This document shows, piece after piece, positions 45,214 through 54,858 of a stretch of 64,000 nucleotides of DNA (its first letter is position 1; each line of letters opens with the position of its first letter). Made by a program: the position numbers and the translations under genes. This DNA is from Bog-159 sp050008575 (GTDB taxonomy: Bacteria; Acidobacteriota; Terriglobia; Bryobacterales; Bryobacteraceae). The stretch lies in NCBI GenBank assembly GCA_050008575.1, contig JBEKMJ010000036.1, forward strand, positions 10,541-74,540, in the 5' to 3' direction. Under the pieces are notes generated by a model, which worked only from the letters and a program-made list of their open reading frames with translations, ran no database searches and was not told where the DNA came from.

Positions 45214-46037
45214 AGTATCTTCTCATAGAACGCTCGCAATCGTTCGCCGTACAACGGGCCGGCCGCCTCCACAATGTCGATGTGGGTGGCGCCCGCCACC
45301 ATCCAAAACGACTTCGGCTCGTTCGCCGCCTTGAACACCGCGCACCCCATGGCGCAAGGGATGGTGCGATCATGGTCGCCATGAATCACCAGCAGGGGCA
45401 CATGCACGCCGGCGATTTTACGCCGCGTGTTGAAGCCGCTGGCGAATAGCCGCCCGGCCCACGGCACGATCGCGCCTGCCATGGCCGAGAACGAAGTAAA
45501 CGGGCACTCCAGAATCACGCCGGCGCACGGGCGGCGCCGCGCCAGATCCACCGCTACGGCCGAGCCGAGCGACTCGCCGTGCACCACGATCCGATTGGGC
45601 GCGTATCCCATGCCGATGAGCCGATCGTAGCCCGCATCCGCATCGCGATACAGCCCCCGCTCGGTGGGGCGGCCCGCGCTCTTCCCGTATCCCCGATAGT
45701 CCAAAATCAGGACCGCGGAACCCGCGGCCGCTATCTCGCGCAAATGGCCGGGGCTATGTGCCAGGTTGCTGCCGTTGCCATGCAGGTACAAGGTGACCAG
45801 GCGGCTGCCGGGCACTTTCACCGGCGCTTCCACAAACCATGCATGCAGGCGCAAGCCGTCGCGCGTGCGAAGCCAGACGTCCCGGGCGCCCGATTCCGAT
45901 TGCGTGTGCCACCAGCCGCCCGGATAACGGGTGGGCTGATAGATCAGGCGGCTGATCACAAAATAGATCGCGCCATAGACCAGGGCGGCCAGGACTACGA
46001 GCCGCATGGCCGGAGGCGGCACGATTGAAGTATCCAC
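45204..46037 (-). CDS. Membrane-anchored alpha/beta-hydrolase
   Basis: A 277-residue protein. An N-terminal hydrophobic anchor (VVLAALVYGAIYFVISRLIYQP) precedes a compact hydrolase: YLHGNGSN (oxyanion), LILDYRGYGKSAGRP, VVHGESLGSAVAVDLA (nucleophile Ser in GESLG), IHGDHDRTIP (Asp) and GATHIDIVE (His). The fold matches the BEM46/ABHD13-like group of esterases with one membrane anchor. The substrate is unknown. The start could also be the ATG 10 codons in (MRLVVLA). The end of the gene falls in a hairpin repeat. Confidence 0.85.
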   Translation of the reverse strand: MDTSIVPPPAMRLVVLAALVYGAIYFVISRLIYQPTRYPGGWWHTQSESGARDVWLRTRDGLRLHAWFVEAPVKVPGSRLVTLYLHGNGSNLAHSPGHLREIAAAGSAVLILDYRGYGKSAGRPTERGLYRDADAGYDRLIGMGYAPNRIVVHGESLGSAVAVDLARRRPCAGVILECPFTSFSAMAGAIVPWAGRLFASGFNTRRKIAGVHVPLLVIHGDHDRTIPCAMGCAVFKAANEPKSFWMVAGATHIDIVEAAGPLYGERLRAFYEKILAA

Positions 46038-46062
46038 ATTCTGCCACTATACAAGGTTCGCC

Positions 46063-47793
46063 CTAGGCCCACAGGTTCAGCGTGCGCACCAGCGGCTCCG
46101 GCTGTTCATCGAACACCAGCGCCACATCGCGCCCCACCACGCGCCAGCGGTAGATGAAAAGCGCTGCGTGCGCCAACACGACCACTGCCACCAGCCAAAC
46201 AAACCGGACGGGACGCTGCAGCATCCAGTATTCCAGTGTTAGAAATACCGACACATAAGTGGTGAAGCCGAATAGGTACAGCGGCCACGACACCTTTAAG
46301 TTCGCCTTCCCAGGCAGATAGGAACAAGTAAATGGGAACTTCTCGAAGCTAACCAATAACACTTCCACTAATAGCCAAGATATAACCGCACCGAACAACA
46401 TATGCAGCAGCGCCGTCCGCCAACCCCAGAACAGCACGTGCAGCGGCAGTAGCAAAGCGAACAGCGGCGCCACGCCCAATACGATCATGGCTTTCTTCAC
46501 ACCCGCGAGACACCGCTTGGCCTCGCCGCGGTCCGCGACCTGGAACACCCAGTTGGCGCGCAATTCCGCGGGCACGGCGAAAACGTGCCGCATGCCGCAC
46601 AAGATGAAGAAAGCCAGTATCAGCGGCGCTGGCAACAGCTCCGGTATGGGATGGTACATCCACGAACTGCCGCCGCGCGCCACCAGCACCGCCAGCCCCT
46701 CGAAGATCACGGCGCAACCGACGGCCACATACGCCGCGAACAGCAGTTTGTGGCGGCGGCTGCGCGTTAGGGTCTTCCAGATGAAGTAGAACGCCGCCTG
46801 CTGCAACCCATCGCGCACCACAAAGCGGTCGAGCGCGCGGCTTACCAACCTTTCCATGGCCGATGGCACAGTCGAAAACTCGTCGGCGCTTTCGAGCGAC
46901 CGCGTGACATGCCGCTTATAACTCAGCAGATAAGTAGCCAGGGCGCCGGCTGTGGTCCAGCCCGCCGCCATGCGCGCCGACGCGGCCAGATGCCGGAACA
47001 CCGGATTGGTCCAGCCCAATTGGGTCTGGTAGAGGCCTAGAAACCAGAGCGGCGGGAATGCATAAACCGCGGCTGGATTCGTCGCGGCGCCCGGCTGCAA
47101 CTGGGAGGCGATGCGCGCGGAGAGCAGAAACATGAGGATCAGCAGCGCCACCAGTGCGAACTGTACATACGGCGAGACGCGCCGGAATAGACGGTATCCC
47201 AGCACATTCATCAGAATCCCTTGTACCGCGACGCACAGGAAGAATACGAAAGTATTCGCAGCCAAAATCGCGACGATGTGACCGCGGGCAAAGGGGATCA
47301 CGTTGAGCACAGAGCCCTTCTGGATGACCACCGCCGGAAACATTACGGGTGAGAACGCGTTGATGGCCAGCGAGAAAATCGCCAGAAAGGCCAGCAAGGC
47401 CGCGATTTTCGCGCCGAACATGGTGCGCAGCCGGATCGGCAGCGGAGTCAGGTTGGCATAGTCGCGGCGGTCCGGAAAGAGCATCTCCCACTCGATCACC
47501 GTCACCAACCCCATCACGGTCATCGAAAAACAAATGAAGAATTCTTTTTCCCCCAGCGAGGCCAGGTCGCGCACGTACATCGGCGCATCCTGCAGCTTCA
47601 CGTACTTCGACAGGAACAGGAACGGCAGCAGCATGCCGGGTGCGGCCAGTAGGGCCAGGATGTTGACCACGGTGGCGCGCATATCCGCGTCGTCGGAATT
47701 GATCGCCACCAAGTCGTTATCGAAGAAGCGGCCGAAGAAATGCCGCGCCAGCTCGCGGAATTGAGAGACTTCGTTTTCGAGCGCAGGCCCCAT
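46063..47793 (-). CDS. ABC-2 type exporter permease
   Basis: A 576-residue membrane protein with about 12-14 hydrophobic segments in two groups, preceded by an amphipathic N-terminal region (ALENEVSQFRELARHFFGRF). The size is about double that of a simple ABC-2 permease, so it may be a fused pair of half-permeases. It begins 9 bases after the ATPase gene with GAGGAG as ribosome site, so the two form one exporter. The substrate is unknown; it could be a lipid, a peptide or a polysaccharide component. Confidence 0.8.
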   Translation of the reverse strand: MGPALENEVSQFRELARHFFGRFFDNDLVAINSDDADMRATVVNILALLAAPGMLLPFLFLSKYVKLQDAPMYVRDLASLGEKEFFICFSMTVMGLVTVIEWEMLFPDRRDYANLTPLPIRLRTMFGAKIAALLAFLAIFSLAINAFSPVMFPAVVIQKGSVLNVIPFARGHIVAILAANTFVFFLCVAVQGILMNVLGYRLFRRVSPYVQFALVALLILMFLLSARIASQLQPGAATNPAAVYAFPPLWFLGLYQTQLGWTNPVFRHLAASARMAAGWTTAGALATYLLSYKRHVTRSLESADEFSTVPSAMERLVSRALDRFVVRDGLQQAAFYFIWKTLTRSRRHKLLFAAYVAVGCAVIFEGLAVLVARGGSSWMYHPIPELLPAPLILAFFILCGMRHVFAVPAELRANWVFQVADRGEAKRCLAGVKKAMIVLGVAPLFALLLPLHVLFWGWRTALLHMLFGAVISWLLVEVLLVSFEKFPFTCSYLPGKANLKVSWPLYLFGFTTYVSVFLTLEYWMLQRPVRFVWLVAVVVLAHAALFIYRWRVVGRDVALVFDEQPEPLVRTLNLWA

Positions 47794-47802
47794 GGCGGCT
47801 CC

Positions 47803-48567
47803 TCAGGCTTGCATGACATCCACGATGTCCGCGGCGATCTTTTCGGTGTCTTCCAGCTGCACCAGTTGCGAAAAAATGTCTTCGAGCGACGGCAACTCCA
47901 TCAGGTCCCGCAAGTGCGCCACTGAATCGTTCGCCACCACGCAGCCCTTCCGCAGAATGATGACGCTGTCGCACACTTTCTCCACCACCTCCAGCACGTG
48001 CGAGCTGTACAGGATCGCTTTGCCCTCGCGCGCCAGCGCCTTCAGCAGGTTCTTGAAGACCAAGCTGGTGGTGACATCAAGGCCCGAGAGCGGCTCGTCG
48101 AAAACCAGCACATCGGGGTTGTGCAGCAGCGCGGCCGAGATGAGGATCTTCTGCTTCATGCCCTTCGAATAGGAAGAGATAGGCGAATAGCGGTGTTCGT
48201 GGAGCGACAGCAGGTTCAACAGTTGGTCGATTCTGGATTCCAGCGCCGCGGCCGGCAGACAGCGCAACCGTCCGGCGAGTTGTAGGTATTCGCGGCCCGT
48301 CAGATATGGGTACAGGTTGGATTCTTCGGGCACGTAGCCGAGCCGCTTTTTATAACCGATCAGATCCTGCCGGATGTTATAGCCCTGGTATAGGATCACT
48401 CCGCGCGAAGGCTCCAGCAGCCCGGTCAGCATCTTGACGGTAGTGCTTTTTCCCGAGCCATTGGGTCCCAGGTATCCGAGCACCTCGCCCGGCCGGATGG
48501 TAAAGCTGACGTCGTCGACCGCGGGCCTGCGGACATACAGCTTCGTCAGGTTGCGGACTTCGAGCAT
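47803..48567 (-). CDS. ABC transporter ATP-binding protein
   Basis: A 254-residue ATPase with all motifs in order: Walker A GPNGSGKST, Q-loop region, signature SYSKGMKQKI (a variant of LSGGQ often seen in ABC-2 exporters), Walker B VLVFDEPLSGLD and the switch His in YSSHVLE. ATG 48567 (MLEVRNLTKLY) is preferred over the ORF start at 48594 because it matches family N-termini. It drives the permease encoded next. No third subunit is visible. Confidence 0.93.
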   Translation of the reverse strand: MLEVRNLTKLYVRRPAVDDVSFTIRPGEVLGYLGPNGSGKSTTVKMLTGLLEPSRGVILYQGYNIRQDLIGYKKRLGYVPEESNLYPYLTGREYLQLAGRLRCLPAAALESRIDQLLNLLSLHEHRYSPISSYSKGMKQKILISAALLHNPDVLVFDEPLSGLDVTTSLVFKNLLKALAREGKAILYSSHVLEVVEKVCDSVIILRKGCVVANDSVAHLRDLMELPSLEDIFSQLVQLEDTEKIAADIVDVMQA

Positions 48568-48607
48568 ATCATTGAGACACCTGTACGCCCGCAATTGTTC
48601 CGGGCTC

Positions 48608-48743
48608 GTGGGGCGGCGCCATGCGCCGCCGCGGGGCTTTTAGCCCCGCCCTTTCCCCAACCCGGGTCCCGGAGAACGCATGCACGGTCGAGAGGAAGGG
48701 CGGGTCTGGAGACCCGCCGCAGGCGTGGACGCCTGCCCCCCAG
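48608..48743. repeat. Family A palindromic element
   Basis: Bounded by GTGGGGCGGCGCC and GCCTGCCCCC. It contains GGCGGCGCCATGCGCCGCC, GCGGGGCTTTTAGCCCCGC, GCGGGTCTGGAGACCCGC and AGGCGTGGACGCCT hairpins, plus a non-palindromic centre of about 45 bases. It starts 41 bases upstream of the ATPase start and ends 5 bases past the stop of the phosphofructokinase. Confidence 0.85.
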
Positions 48744-48748
48744 GGTCT

Positions 48749-49891
48749 TCAGACAGGACGCGGCCAGCCGGGCACTTCGCCCACCAGCGGTGCGGCATAC
48801 TCCCGAAACGCGGGCAGCACGTCGTTGCCGTCCGGATGAATCCAGTCCGCGGGCAGCCACCGTTCCACGCGCGCCACGGTTTCGAGGGGTGTCAGAAATG
48901 TGCTCGAATCGCGCCGCAGTGCCACCATCGCATCCGTATGCCCCTCGCCGGCCGCCACCGCCGCCGCGCGCCCGCACGCGAATGCCTCCCGCCGGTCGAG
49001 CGGTGTGGCGAACTCGCCGCAGCATCGCCCCAACAGGCCCGGCTTTTCGGCGCGCGCGCGAATGCCCAGCGTCCCGCTCAACAGGCGCGCCAGCGTATGG
49101 CCCAGATTGGAAGCCAGCCGCTGCGCTTCGCTGTCCGCGCGATCCACGTCCGCCCCGAACGGCCGCCCGTTATCGTCGAGCTGTCCTTCGCATACGGCCA
49201 CCACCACGCGCCCGAGGCGCCGGTACACGCGCTCCACATCCGCGGCAATACGGTCCAGGCTCAGCCGCCGCTCCGGGAAGTAGATCAGGTGCGGCGCGTC
49301 GTCTTCGCCGTGCCGCGCGAGCGATGTGGCCGCCACAATCCAGCCCGCGTTGCGCCCCAGCGTTTCGAGCACGCACACCGGCGAGGGCAGCGAGCGGTTG
49401 TCTTCGCCCACGTCGCGCGCGGCGCAGGCGAAGAATCGCGCCGTGGATGCGTAGCCCGGCGTATGATCGGTCACGCACAAATCGTTGTCGATGGTCTTGG
49501 GAATCCCGATCACCTGCAGGTCGTAGCGCGCGCTACGCGCGTGCCCCGCCAAACGCAGTGCCGTATCCATTGAGCCGTTCCCGCCGGTGTAGAAGAACGT
49601 GCGTACGCCGGCACGCCGGAAGACATCGAGCAGCCGCGCGTAGTCTTCCTCGGACAGTGGAAGCCGGCTGGATCCCAGCGCCGAGCCGGGCGCTTCGCCG
49701 ATCCGCCGGACCAGATCCGCATCGAGCGCGAGCAGATCCACCAGGTCGCCGCGCAACAGCCCCGCGAGACCGTAGCGCGCTCCATACAAGCCGGCTCCGC
49801 GCCGCCGCTGCTCTTCGATGAGTCCCGCCAGGCTGGCATTGATCACGGCCGTGGGACCGCCGCCGTGAGCTACAACCGCATGATCGGGCAT
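48749..49891 (-). CDS. pfkA: 6-phosphofructokinase, probably pyrophosphate-dependent
   Basis: A 380-residue kinase of the PFK-A superfamily. HGGGPTAVINASLAG opens the nucleotide/PPi site; the phosphoryl-donor loop reads GGNGSMDT (103-110); PKTIDNDL (131-138) carries the catalytic Asp and a Lys typical of PPi-dependent members (ATP types have GT there). In ATP-PFK the loop is GGDGS and in PPi-PFK GGDDS; the Asn here is seen in one PPi-type clade. LETLGRNAGW and EGQLDD follow. It converts fructose-6-phosphate to fructose-1,6-bisphosphate. A family A element ends 8 bases upstream of the ATG and no ribosome site is visible. Confidence 0.85.
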   Translation of the reverse strand: MPDHAVVAHGGGPTAVINASLAGLIEEQRRRGAGLYGARYGLAGLLRGDLVDLLALDADLVRRIGEAPGSALGSSRLPLSEEDYARLLDVFRRAGVRTFFYTGGNGSMDTALRLAGHARSARYDLQVIGIPKTIDNDLCVTDHTPGYASTARFFACAARDVGEDNRSLPSPVCVLETLGRNAGWIVAATSLARHGEDDAPHLIYFPERRLSLDRIAADVERVYRRLGRVVVAVCEGQLDDNGRPFGADVDRADSEAQRLASNLGHTLARLLSGTLGIRARAEKPGLLGRCCGEFATPLDRREAFACGRAAAVAAGEGHTDAMVALRRDSSTFLTPLETVARVERWLPADWIHPDGNDVLPAFREYAAPLVGEVPGWPRPV

Positions 49892-49898
49892 GTTAGTT

Positions 49899-50015
49899 GT
49901 GGGGCAGGACTCCAGTCCTGCGGGCCGACGTCCACGTCGGCCTCTGTGACAAGGCTGATTTCGTTACGCGAACGGCGGGCCTGGAGGACCGCGCAGGACT
50001 GGAGTCCTGCCCCAC
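49899..50015. repeat. Family A palindromic element, near twin of the copy at 45081
   Basis: A 117-base unit with the same 24-base perfect terminal inverted repeats and the same inner GGCCGACGTCCACGTCGGCC hairpin. The centre is TGATTTCGTTACGCGA with an extra GTGACAAGGC-like stretch, and the right inner hairpin has one arm altered (GGCGGGCCTGGAGGACCGC). Confidence 0.9.
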
Positions 50016-50019
50016 GCGA

Positions 50020-53000
50020 TCACAAAGTCCCGCTAGCCGATGCCGACGTACCTTGACTATTCACCAACTGCACCGACACAGACCCAATCGCGCTAACGCT
50101 GCCATCCGTCACCGTGAACGGCAGCGTCAAAACAAACTGGCTGCCGTACTGATCCGACGTGCCGCTTTGGAACCAAGTACTGGCTGCGCTGGTCAGCGAC
50201 ACGGTGAGACTCGTCGTCTGCAGTGACTGCCCCGATGCGGGCGTAAACTGCAGAACCGCTTGTGACACTTCACGCGTGTTGGAATACGCACTAACCACCA
50301 ACTGGAAGCCGGACGATGTGGCGGCAGCCGCGACTGAGGCAATCGCCGGCACGGCGGGCGCTATCTGAATCGTCTGGGTCAACGCGGCGGGTATTGCCAA
50401 CGCGATCCCGCCCGCCTGCCAACTGACCGCGAGCGTGATCGTTCCGGCCACCGTCCCGGTTTGCAACGCGAAAGGCACCGGCGTCGTGCTACTGAGTGTC
50501 TGGAAGCTCAAGGTGCGCCCGCCGCCCGCAAACTGGATGGATGGATCGTCCGCCCCCGCAGCCAACGATGCATCCGGCTGGAAAGCCAGCGTGATTTGGC
50601 CGGAAATATTCTGTGGATAGGGTGCGCCCAGCGCCAGCGTGCCGCTCAATTGTTGCGCCGAAGCGGCGGTGCTCGATAGCCCCGTGAAACTGGCCGTCGG
50701 CGTAGCCAATACCGTCAGCGTGAACTGAAGGCTGGCTGTGTTCGACGCGCTGTCGATCACGTTTACCGTGAATTGGAAAGAGCCCGCCGCGGTGGGCGCG
50801 CCGGTAATCGCGCCAGCCGTGCTGAGCGTGAGTCCGGCGGGCAACGTGCCGGACCAGGTGTACGGCGGCGTGCCTCCAGCGGCAACCAGCGTTTGCGAAT
50901 ACGCGGTGCCCACCGCGGCGCTGGGCAGTGCGGCGGAGGTGGTAATGGTCAGGCCTGCAATCGCGATGGTGAACTGTTCGGTGGCGGTGGCCGAGACGCT
51001 ATCGGTCACCTCGATCGTGAACGTGTACGATCCAGGCGTGGTGGGCGTGCCGCTAAGGACTGCGCCGTTGATGGTAAGACCTGGAGGCAGCGCCCCCGCG
51101 CTGGTGGTGAAGGTATAGGGCGGCGTCCCGCCTGTGGCCGTAAATGCCTGGCTGTAGGAAGCTCCCACTTTTCCGCCCGGCAGAGTGGTGGTGGTGATAG
51201 ACAGCCCGCCAACAATCAGCGTGAACTGAAGACTGGCCGTGTTCGCGGCGCTGTCAGTCGCCGTCACGGTGAATTGGAACGTGCCGGTGGCCGTGGGCGT
51301 GCCGGTGATGACGCCGGCCGTGCTGAGCGCGAGTCCCTTCGGTAGCGCGCCGCCAGTCAGCGCCCAGGTATACGGCGGTGTGCCTCCCGCGGCAGCCAGG
51401 GTCTGCGAATAGCTTACGTTGAGCGATGCGTTGGGCAGCGCAGGCGCCGTGGTGATGGAAATCCCCGCCACCACGATGCTGAGCGGCTTCGTCGCGGTGG
51501 CCGAGGCGCTGTCGGTGACCTCGACGGCAAACGCGAACGTTCCCGCCGTGTTGGTTGTGCCCGTGATGGATCCGGCGGAGGAAAGCGTCAGCCCCTTCGG
51601 CAGAGATCCTGTCGAAATCGACCACGTATAGGGCGGCGTGCCACCGGTGGCCGTGAGCGTTTGCGAATAGGCGGCGCCCAGAGCCGCGCCGGGGAGCGCG
51701 CTGGTCGTAATGCTCAGCGCGGGAGCGACGGTTAGGGACACTTGTGCGGTAGCCTGGTGCCCCGCGCTGTCGTTTACTTGTACGGTGAAGGAAGCGGAGC
51801 CGGCAGTGGTGGGGATGCCGGTTACGGTCCCCTTGGTTCCGACGGATAAGCCCGCCGGCGGCAAACCTGTTGGGTTGCTCCACGTGTAGGGCGCCGTACC
51901 ACCCGCGGCTAGCAGCGTATAGGAATAAGGAACGCCAACGGTCGCGCCGGGCAAGGTGGGGGGTGTTGTGACGGTCAAGCCATTCGCGACCACGATGGTG
52001 AACTGTCGGCTGGCCCTGGCGCTCAGCGAGTCCGTGACGGTCGCGGTAAATGTGAACGTTCCGGTGGCGGTGGGCACACCGCTAATGAGGCCGCCCGGGG
52101 AGAGATTCAGACCCGGAGGCAATGAGCCGACGATGATCGCCCAAGTATATGGGCTGACTCCGGCCGAGGCCGCCAACGCCTGTGAGTAACCCGAACTCAG
52201 CGATCCGCCGGCGAGCGCGGAAGGAGTGGAAATGCCCAGTGCCGCCGCTATGGTAACCGTCAATGCCGTACTGACGGTGACGTTGTTGCTGTCGATCGCC
52301 TGTACGGTGAAGGTGGACGTGCCCGCCGTGGCCGGGGTGCCGGCGAGTAGCCCGCCCGGGGTGAGCGTCAACCCGGCAGGCAGTGCGCTGCCGGCAGGTA
52401 CGGACCATGTATAGGGCGACTTGCCGCCGGACGCCGCCAGTGTCTGCGAATACCCGATGTTCACTTCTCCGGCCGGCAGCGGCGAAGCCGTGGTAATGAC
52501 GAAGACGATAGTGAGCGTGAACGTTTGTTTGCTCGTGCCGCCTGCGCTGTCGGTGACGGTGGCCGTGAAACTGCCCGTTCCTGTGGCGGTGGGAGTGCCT
52601 GTGATAGCGCCAGTGGCGCTGAGCGATAGTGCCGCCAGCGCGCCCGGCAACGGGCCGGCCGGCGACCAGGTATAGGGCGGCACGCCACCGGACGCGGCTA
52701 GCGTTTGAGAGTAATTCGCATTTACGGTGGCGCTAGGAAGCGTAGCCGCGGTGGCGATGCTGAGGACGGGACCGATCGTGATTGCGAACTGCTTGGTGAA
52801 CGTGGCCGGCGTCGGAGACGCACTGTCCATCAATTGGACCGTAAATTGGAATGTGCCCGCTTGGCTTGGCGTACCACTGATCGTGCCGGTCGTGGTGCCT
52901 ATAGGCAATAAGCCAGGCGGCAACGTACCGGTCGTCGACCAGGAATACGGAGGCATCCCTCCGCCCCCCGCCAGGGTCTGGCTATACACGTCGCCCATCG

Positions 53001-54177
53001 CGCCGTTGGCCAGCCCGCTCGTGGTAATCGTCAGCGGCGCCAGGTCCACCGCCAGTGTGAAAGACCCGGTCTGCGTCACACCGCTCGAATCTGTCACGGT
53101 GACACTGAAAGTCGAACTGCCCGGCGACGAAGGCGCCGTTCCCGTCAAGACTCCGCCTCCGCTCAGCATCGTCCACGGGGGCAATCCGGTTCCCGTCCAC
53201 GTGTAGCCGCCCGTTCCACCCGACGCCGCGAATGCTTCTTTGTAGGCCAAGCCGACCGTGGCCGGCGGCAGCTGCGATGTCGTCGTAATCGCCAGCGCCG
53301 CGTTCACGGTCAGTGAGAACTTGCCGTTGCCTGTGCCGCCAATGCTGTCCGTCACGGTGATCGTGAAACTCACGGGACCGGCCGCCGTCGGAGATGCCGT
53401 CGACGTGAGCAGGCCAGTGGAGCTCATCGTGAGCCAACTGGGCAGACCTGTGGCCGCCCACGTGTATGGGGACACGCCGCTGCCCGTGACCGTGGCGAAC
53501 TGTTGCGAGTATGCGGTGGCGCCCACTTCCGTGGCGGGCAGCGGCGAAGTTGTGGCGATCGCCACGGCCGGCACGATGGTTCCGGAGAACGACTGGCTCG
53601 CGTTTAGAGGGGTGGGCGTAGAGCTGTCGGTTGCAACGACGCTGTATTGATAGGCCCCGGAACTCACCGGCGTATCGCTAACCGTCCCCGTGGACGATAT
53701 TGTCAAACCACTCGGCACGGTCGTGCCGCTGATCGACCATTTGTAGGGCTGCGTCCCACCCGTCGCGCTACAGGAGTCCGAATACGCAACGCCCACCTCT
53801 ACCGGTCCCGTGGTCGATGTGCAACTCACCGTCACGGGGCTGACGGCGGTGCCCGTGTACGTCTGGCTGCCGGTGAGAGGAGCGACCGGCGTGCTGTCGG
53901 TAGCCAGCACCGTGAAACTGTAGGCGCCGGGGCTTTGCACTGCGCCGGTAATCTTTCCGCTGCTGGGATCCTGCGTCAAACCTTTTGGCAGTGTGCCCGC
54001 GCTGATGCTCCAGGCGTAGGGACTTATCCCGCCAGATGCCGTACACACCACCGACACCGCCGTCCCTGTCACTTCCGGCAGTGTAGTGGGCGTGCAATTC
54101 ACCGTGAGCGTCTGCGCCCACGCGGCGCCGGCGGCCAGCGCCGCCAGCGCGATCGATCCTGCAATCGTGCGGCTCAT
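50020..54177 (-). CDS. Giant surface protein of tandem He_PIG (putative Ig) repeats
   Basis: A 1385-residue exported protein: signal peptide (ALAALAAGAAWAQTL) and then about 13 tandem repeats of 80-90 residues, each with LPxATVGxxYSQTLAAxGG, PPYTWSISxGSLPxGLTLS, GxIxGTPTxxGTFxFTVTVTDS. This is the He_PIG (cadherin-like Ig) fold common in bacterial adhesins. A distinct C-terminal domain (about 1190-1385) has beta-rich text but no sorting motif I recognise. It starts inside the stop of the small partner gene (TAATG), so both are made together. A ligand-binding or adhesion role is likely. Confidence 0.88.
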   Translation of the reverse strand: MSRTIAGSIALAALAAGAAWAQTLTVNCTPTTLPEVTGTAVSVVCTASGGISPYAWSISAGTLPKGLTQDPSSGKITGAVQSPGAYSFTVLATDSTPVAPLTGSQTYTGTAVSPVTVSCTSTTGPVEVGVAYSDSCSATGGTQPYKWSISGTTVPSGLTISSTGTVSDTPVSSGAYQYSVVATDSSTPTPLNASQSFSGTIVPAVAIATTSPLPATEVGATAYSQQFATVTGSGVSPYTWAATGLPSWLTMSSTGLLTSTASPTAAGPVSFTITVTDSIGGTGNGKFSLTVNAALAITTTSQLPPATVGLAYKEAFAASGGTGGYTWTGTGLPPWTMLSGGGVLTGTAPSSPGSSTFSVTVTDSSGVTQTGSFTLAVDLAPLTITTSGLANGAMGDVYSQTLAGGGGMPPYSWSTTGTLPPGLLPIGTTTGTISGTPSQAGTFQFTVQLMDSASPTPATFTKQFAITIGPVLSIATAATLPSATVNANYSQTLAASGGVPPYTWSPAGPLPGALAALSLSATGAITGTPTATGTGSFTATVTDSAGGTSKQTFTLTIVFVITTASPLPAGEVNIGYSQTLAASGGKSPYTWSVPAGSALPAGLTLTPGGLLAGTPATAGTSTFTVQAIDSNNVTVSTALTVTIAAALGISTPSALAGGSLSSGYSQALAASAGVSPYTWAIIVGSLPPGLNLSPGGLISGVPTATGTFTFTATVTDSLSARASRQFTIVVANGLTVTTPPTLPGATVGVPYSYTLLAAGGTAPYTWSNPTGLPPAGLSVGTKGTVTGIPTTAGSASFTVQVNDSAGHQATAQVSLTVAPALSITTSALPGAALGAAYSQTLTATGGTPPYTWSISTGSLPKGLTLSSAGSITGTTNTAGTFAFAVEVTDSASATATKPLSIVVAGISITTAPALPNASLNVSYSQTLAAAGGTPPYTWALTGGALPKGLALSTAGVITGTPTATGTFQFTVTATDSAANTASLQFTLIVGGLSITTTTLPGGKVGASYSQAFTATGGTPPYTFTTSAGALPPGLTINGAVLSGTPTTPGSYTFTIEVTDSVSATATEQFTIAIAGLTITTSAALPSAAVGTAYSQTLVAAGGTPPYTWSGTLPAGLTLSTAGAITGAPTAAGSFQFTVNVIDSASNTASLQFTLTVLATPTASFTGLSSTAASAQQLSGTLALGAPYPQNISGQITLAFQPDASLAAGADDPSIQFAGGGRTLSFQTLSSTTPVPFALQTGTVAGTITLAVSWQAGGIALAIPAALTQTIQIAPAVPAIASVAAAATSSGFQLVVSAYSNTREVSQAVLQFTPASGQSLQTTSLTVSLTSAASTWFQSGTSDQYGSQFVLTLPFTVTDGSVSAIGSVSVQLVNSQGTSASASGTL

Positions 54178-54767
54178 TATGGTGGACCAAAGCCCGGGCT
54201 ACCCGGGCTGATTACCGCACCCGAACTGGGTGGGGTTGTAGTACTCGTCGAAGATTTGCCTTTGCCTAAGGCCACTGCCGCACCCGCGGCGGCGGCTCCG
54301 CCGACCAGAGCCAGGATCAGGATGGTCTTGGACGACACGCCGGCCTGCGCGGGCTCCGCATTCGTTTGCGAGATGTTGGCCGTGGCCGCCTGGCCTTGAA
54401 ACGACGTGGTCACGCGGATCTGGAATTGTCCGGCATTGCCGTTGGGCCGCAGTCCGCGCCCCACGGCTTGGCCGGTCTCGTCCGTCATCACCGTCAGGGA
54501 GGCTTTCCCGTCCGCGAACGTGCCGCTGGCGCCGTCGCCGGGAAGCAGGAAGGTCACCGCCACATTCGGGATGGCGTGGCCGTCCTGATCCACCACGCGC
54601 ACCACCGGTTCCTTCGCGTGGTGCAGACGAATGTTGTTGATGGCGCCGTCGCCCTCGATCACCTCGATGCGGGGCACCGTAGCGGCGGACCGCGCCAGCA
54701 CGGCGCACAGCAACACGGCCAGCGATTGGGTCGCCAGAGGCGCCCACCGCGACCTGCTCCCGCTCAT
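54177..54767 (-). CDS. Small exported Ig-like protein, translational partner of the He_PIG giant
   Basis: A 196-residue protein: signal peptide, then one Ig-like (Big_1-type) domain (EPVVRVVDQDGHAIPNVAVTF, GTFADGKASLTVMTDETGQA, FQIRVTTSFQGQAATANI), then a membrane helix near 150 (TILILALVGGAAAAGAAVALG) and a Ser/Thr/Pro/Gly tail. A similar helix is frequent at the end of acidobacterial Ig-like proteins. The start at 54767 has GGAGG 6 bases upstream; the ORF upstream of it lacks support. It overlaps the next start by one base (TAATG). Confidence 0.82.
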   Translation of the reverse strand: MSGSRSRWAPLATQSLAVLLCAVLARSAATVPRIEVIEGDGAINNIRLHHAKEPVVRVVDQDGHAIPNVAVTFLLPGDGASGTFADGKASLTVMTDETGQAVGRGLRPNGNAGQFQIRVTTSFQGQAATANISQTNAEPAQAGVSSKTILILALVGGAAAAGAAVALGKGKSSTSTTTPPSSGAVISPGSPGFGPP

Positions 54768-54858
54768 GTAGTTCCTCCGATCGGCCATGCGATGAGTCTC
54801 GATAAAATGACCTAAGCTAAGATATTGTAACCTGCGACAGCAAAATTGGCATGCAACT

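Noticed and set aside
50020..54177. Possible CRISPR or direct-repeat array because of strong periodicity
   Set aside because: The period is about 80-90 codons, repeats are diverged at DNA level, and the region is one open frame of He_PIG domains.
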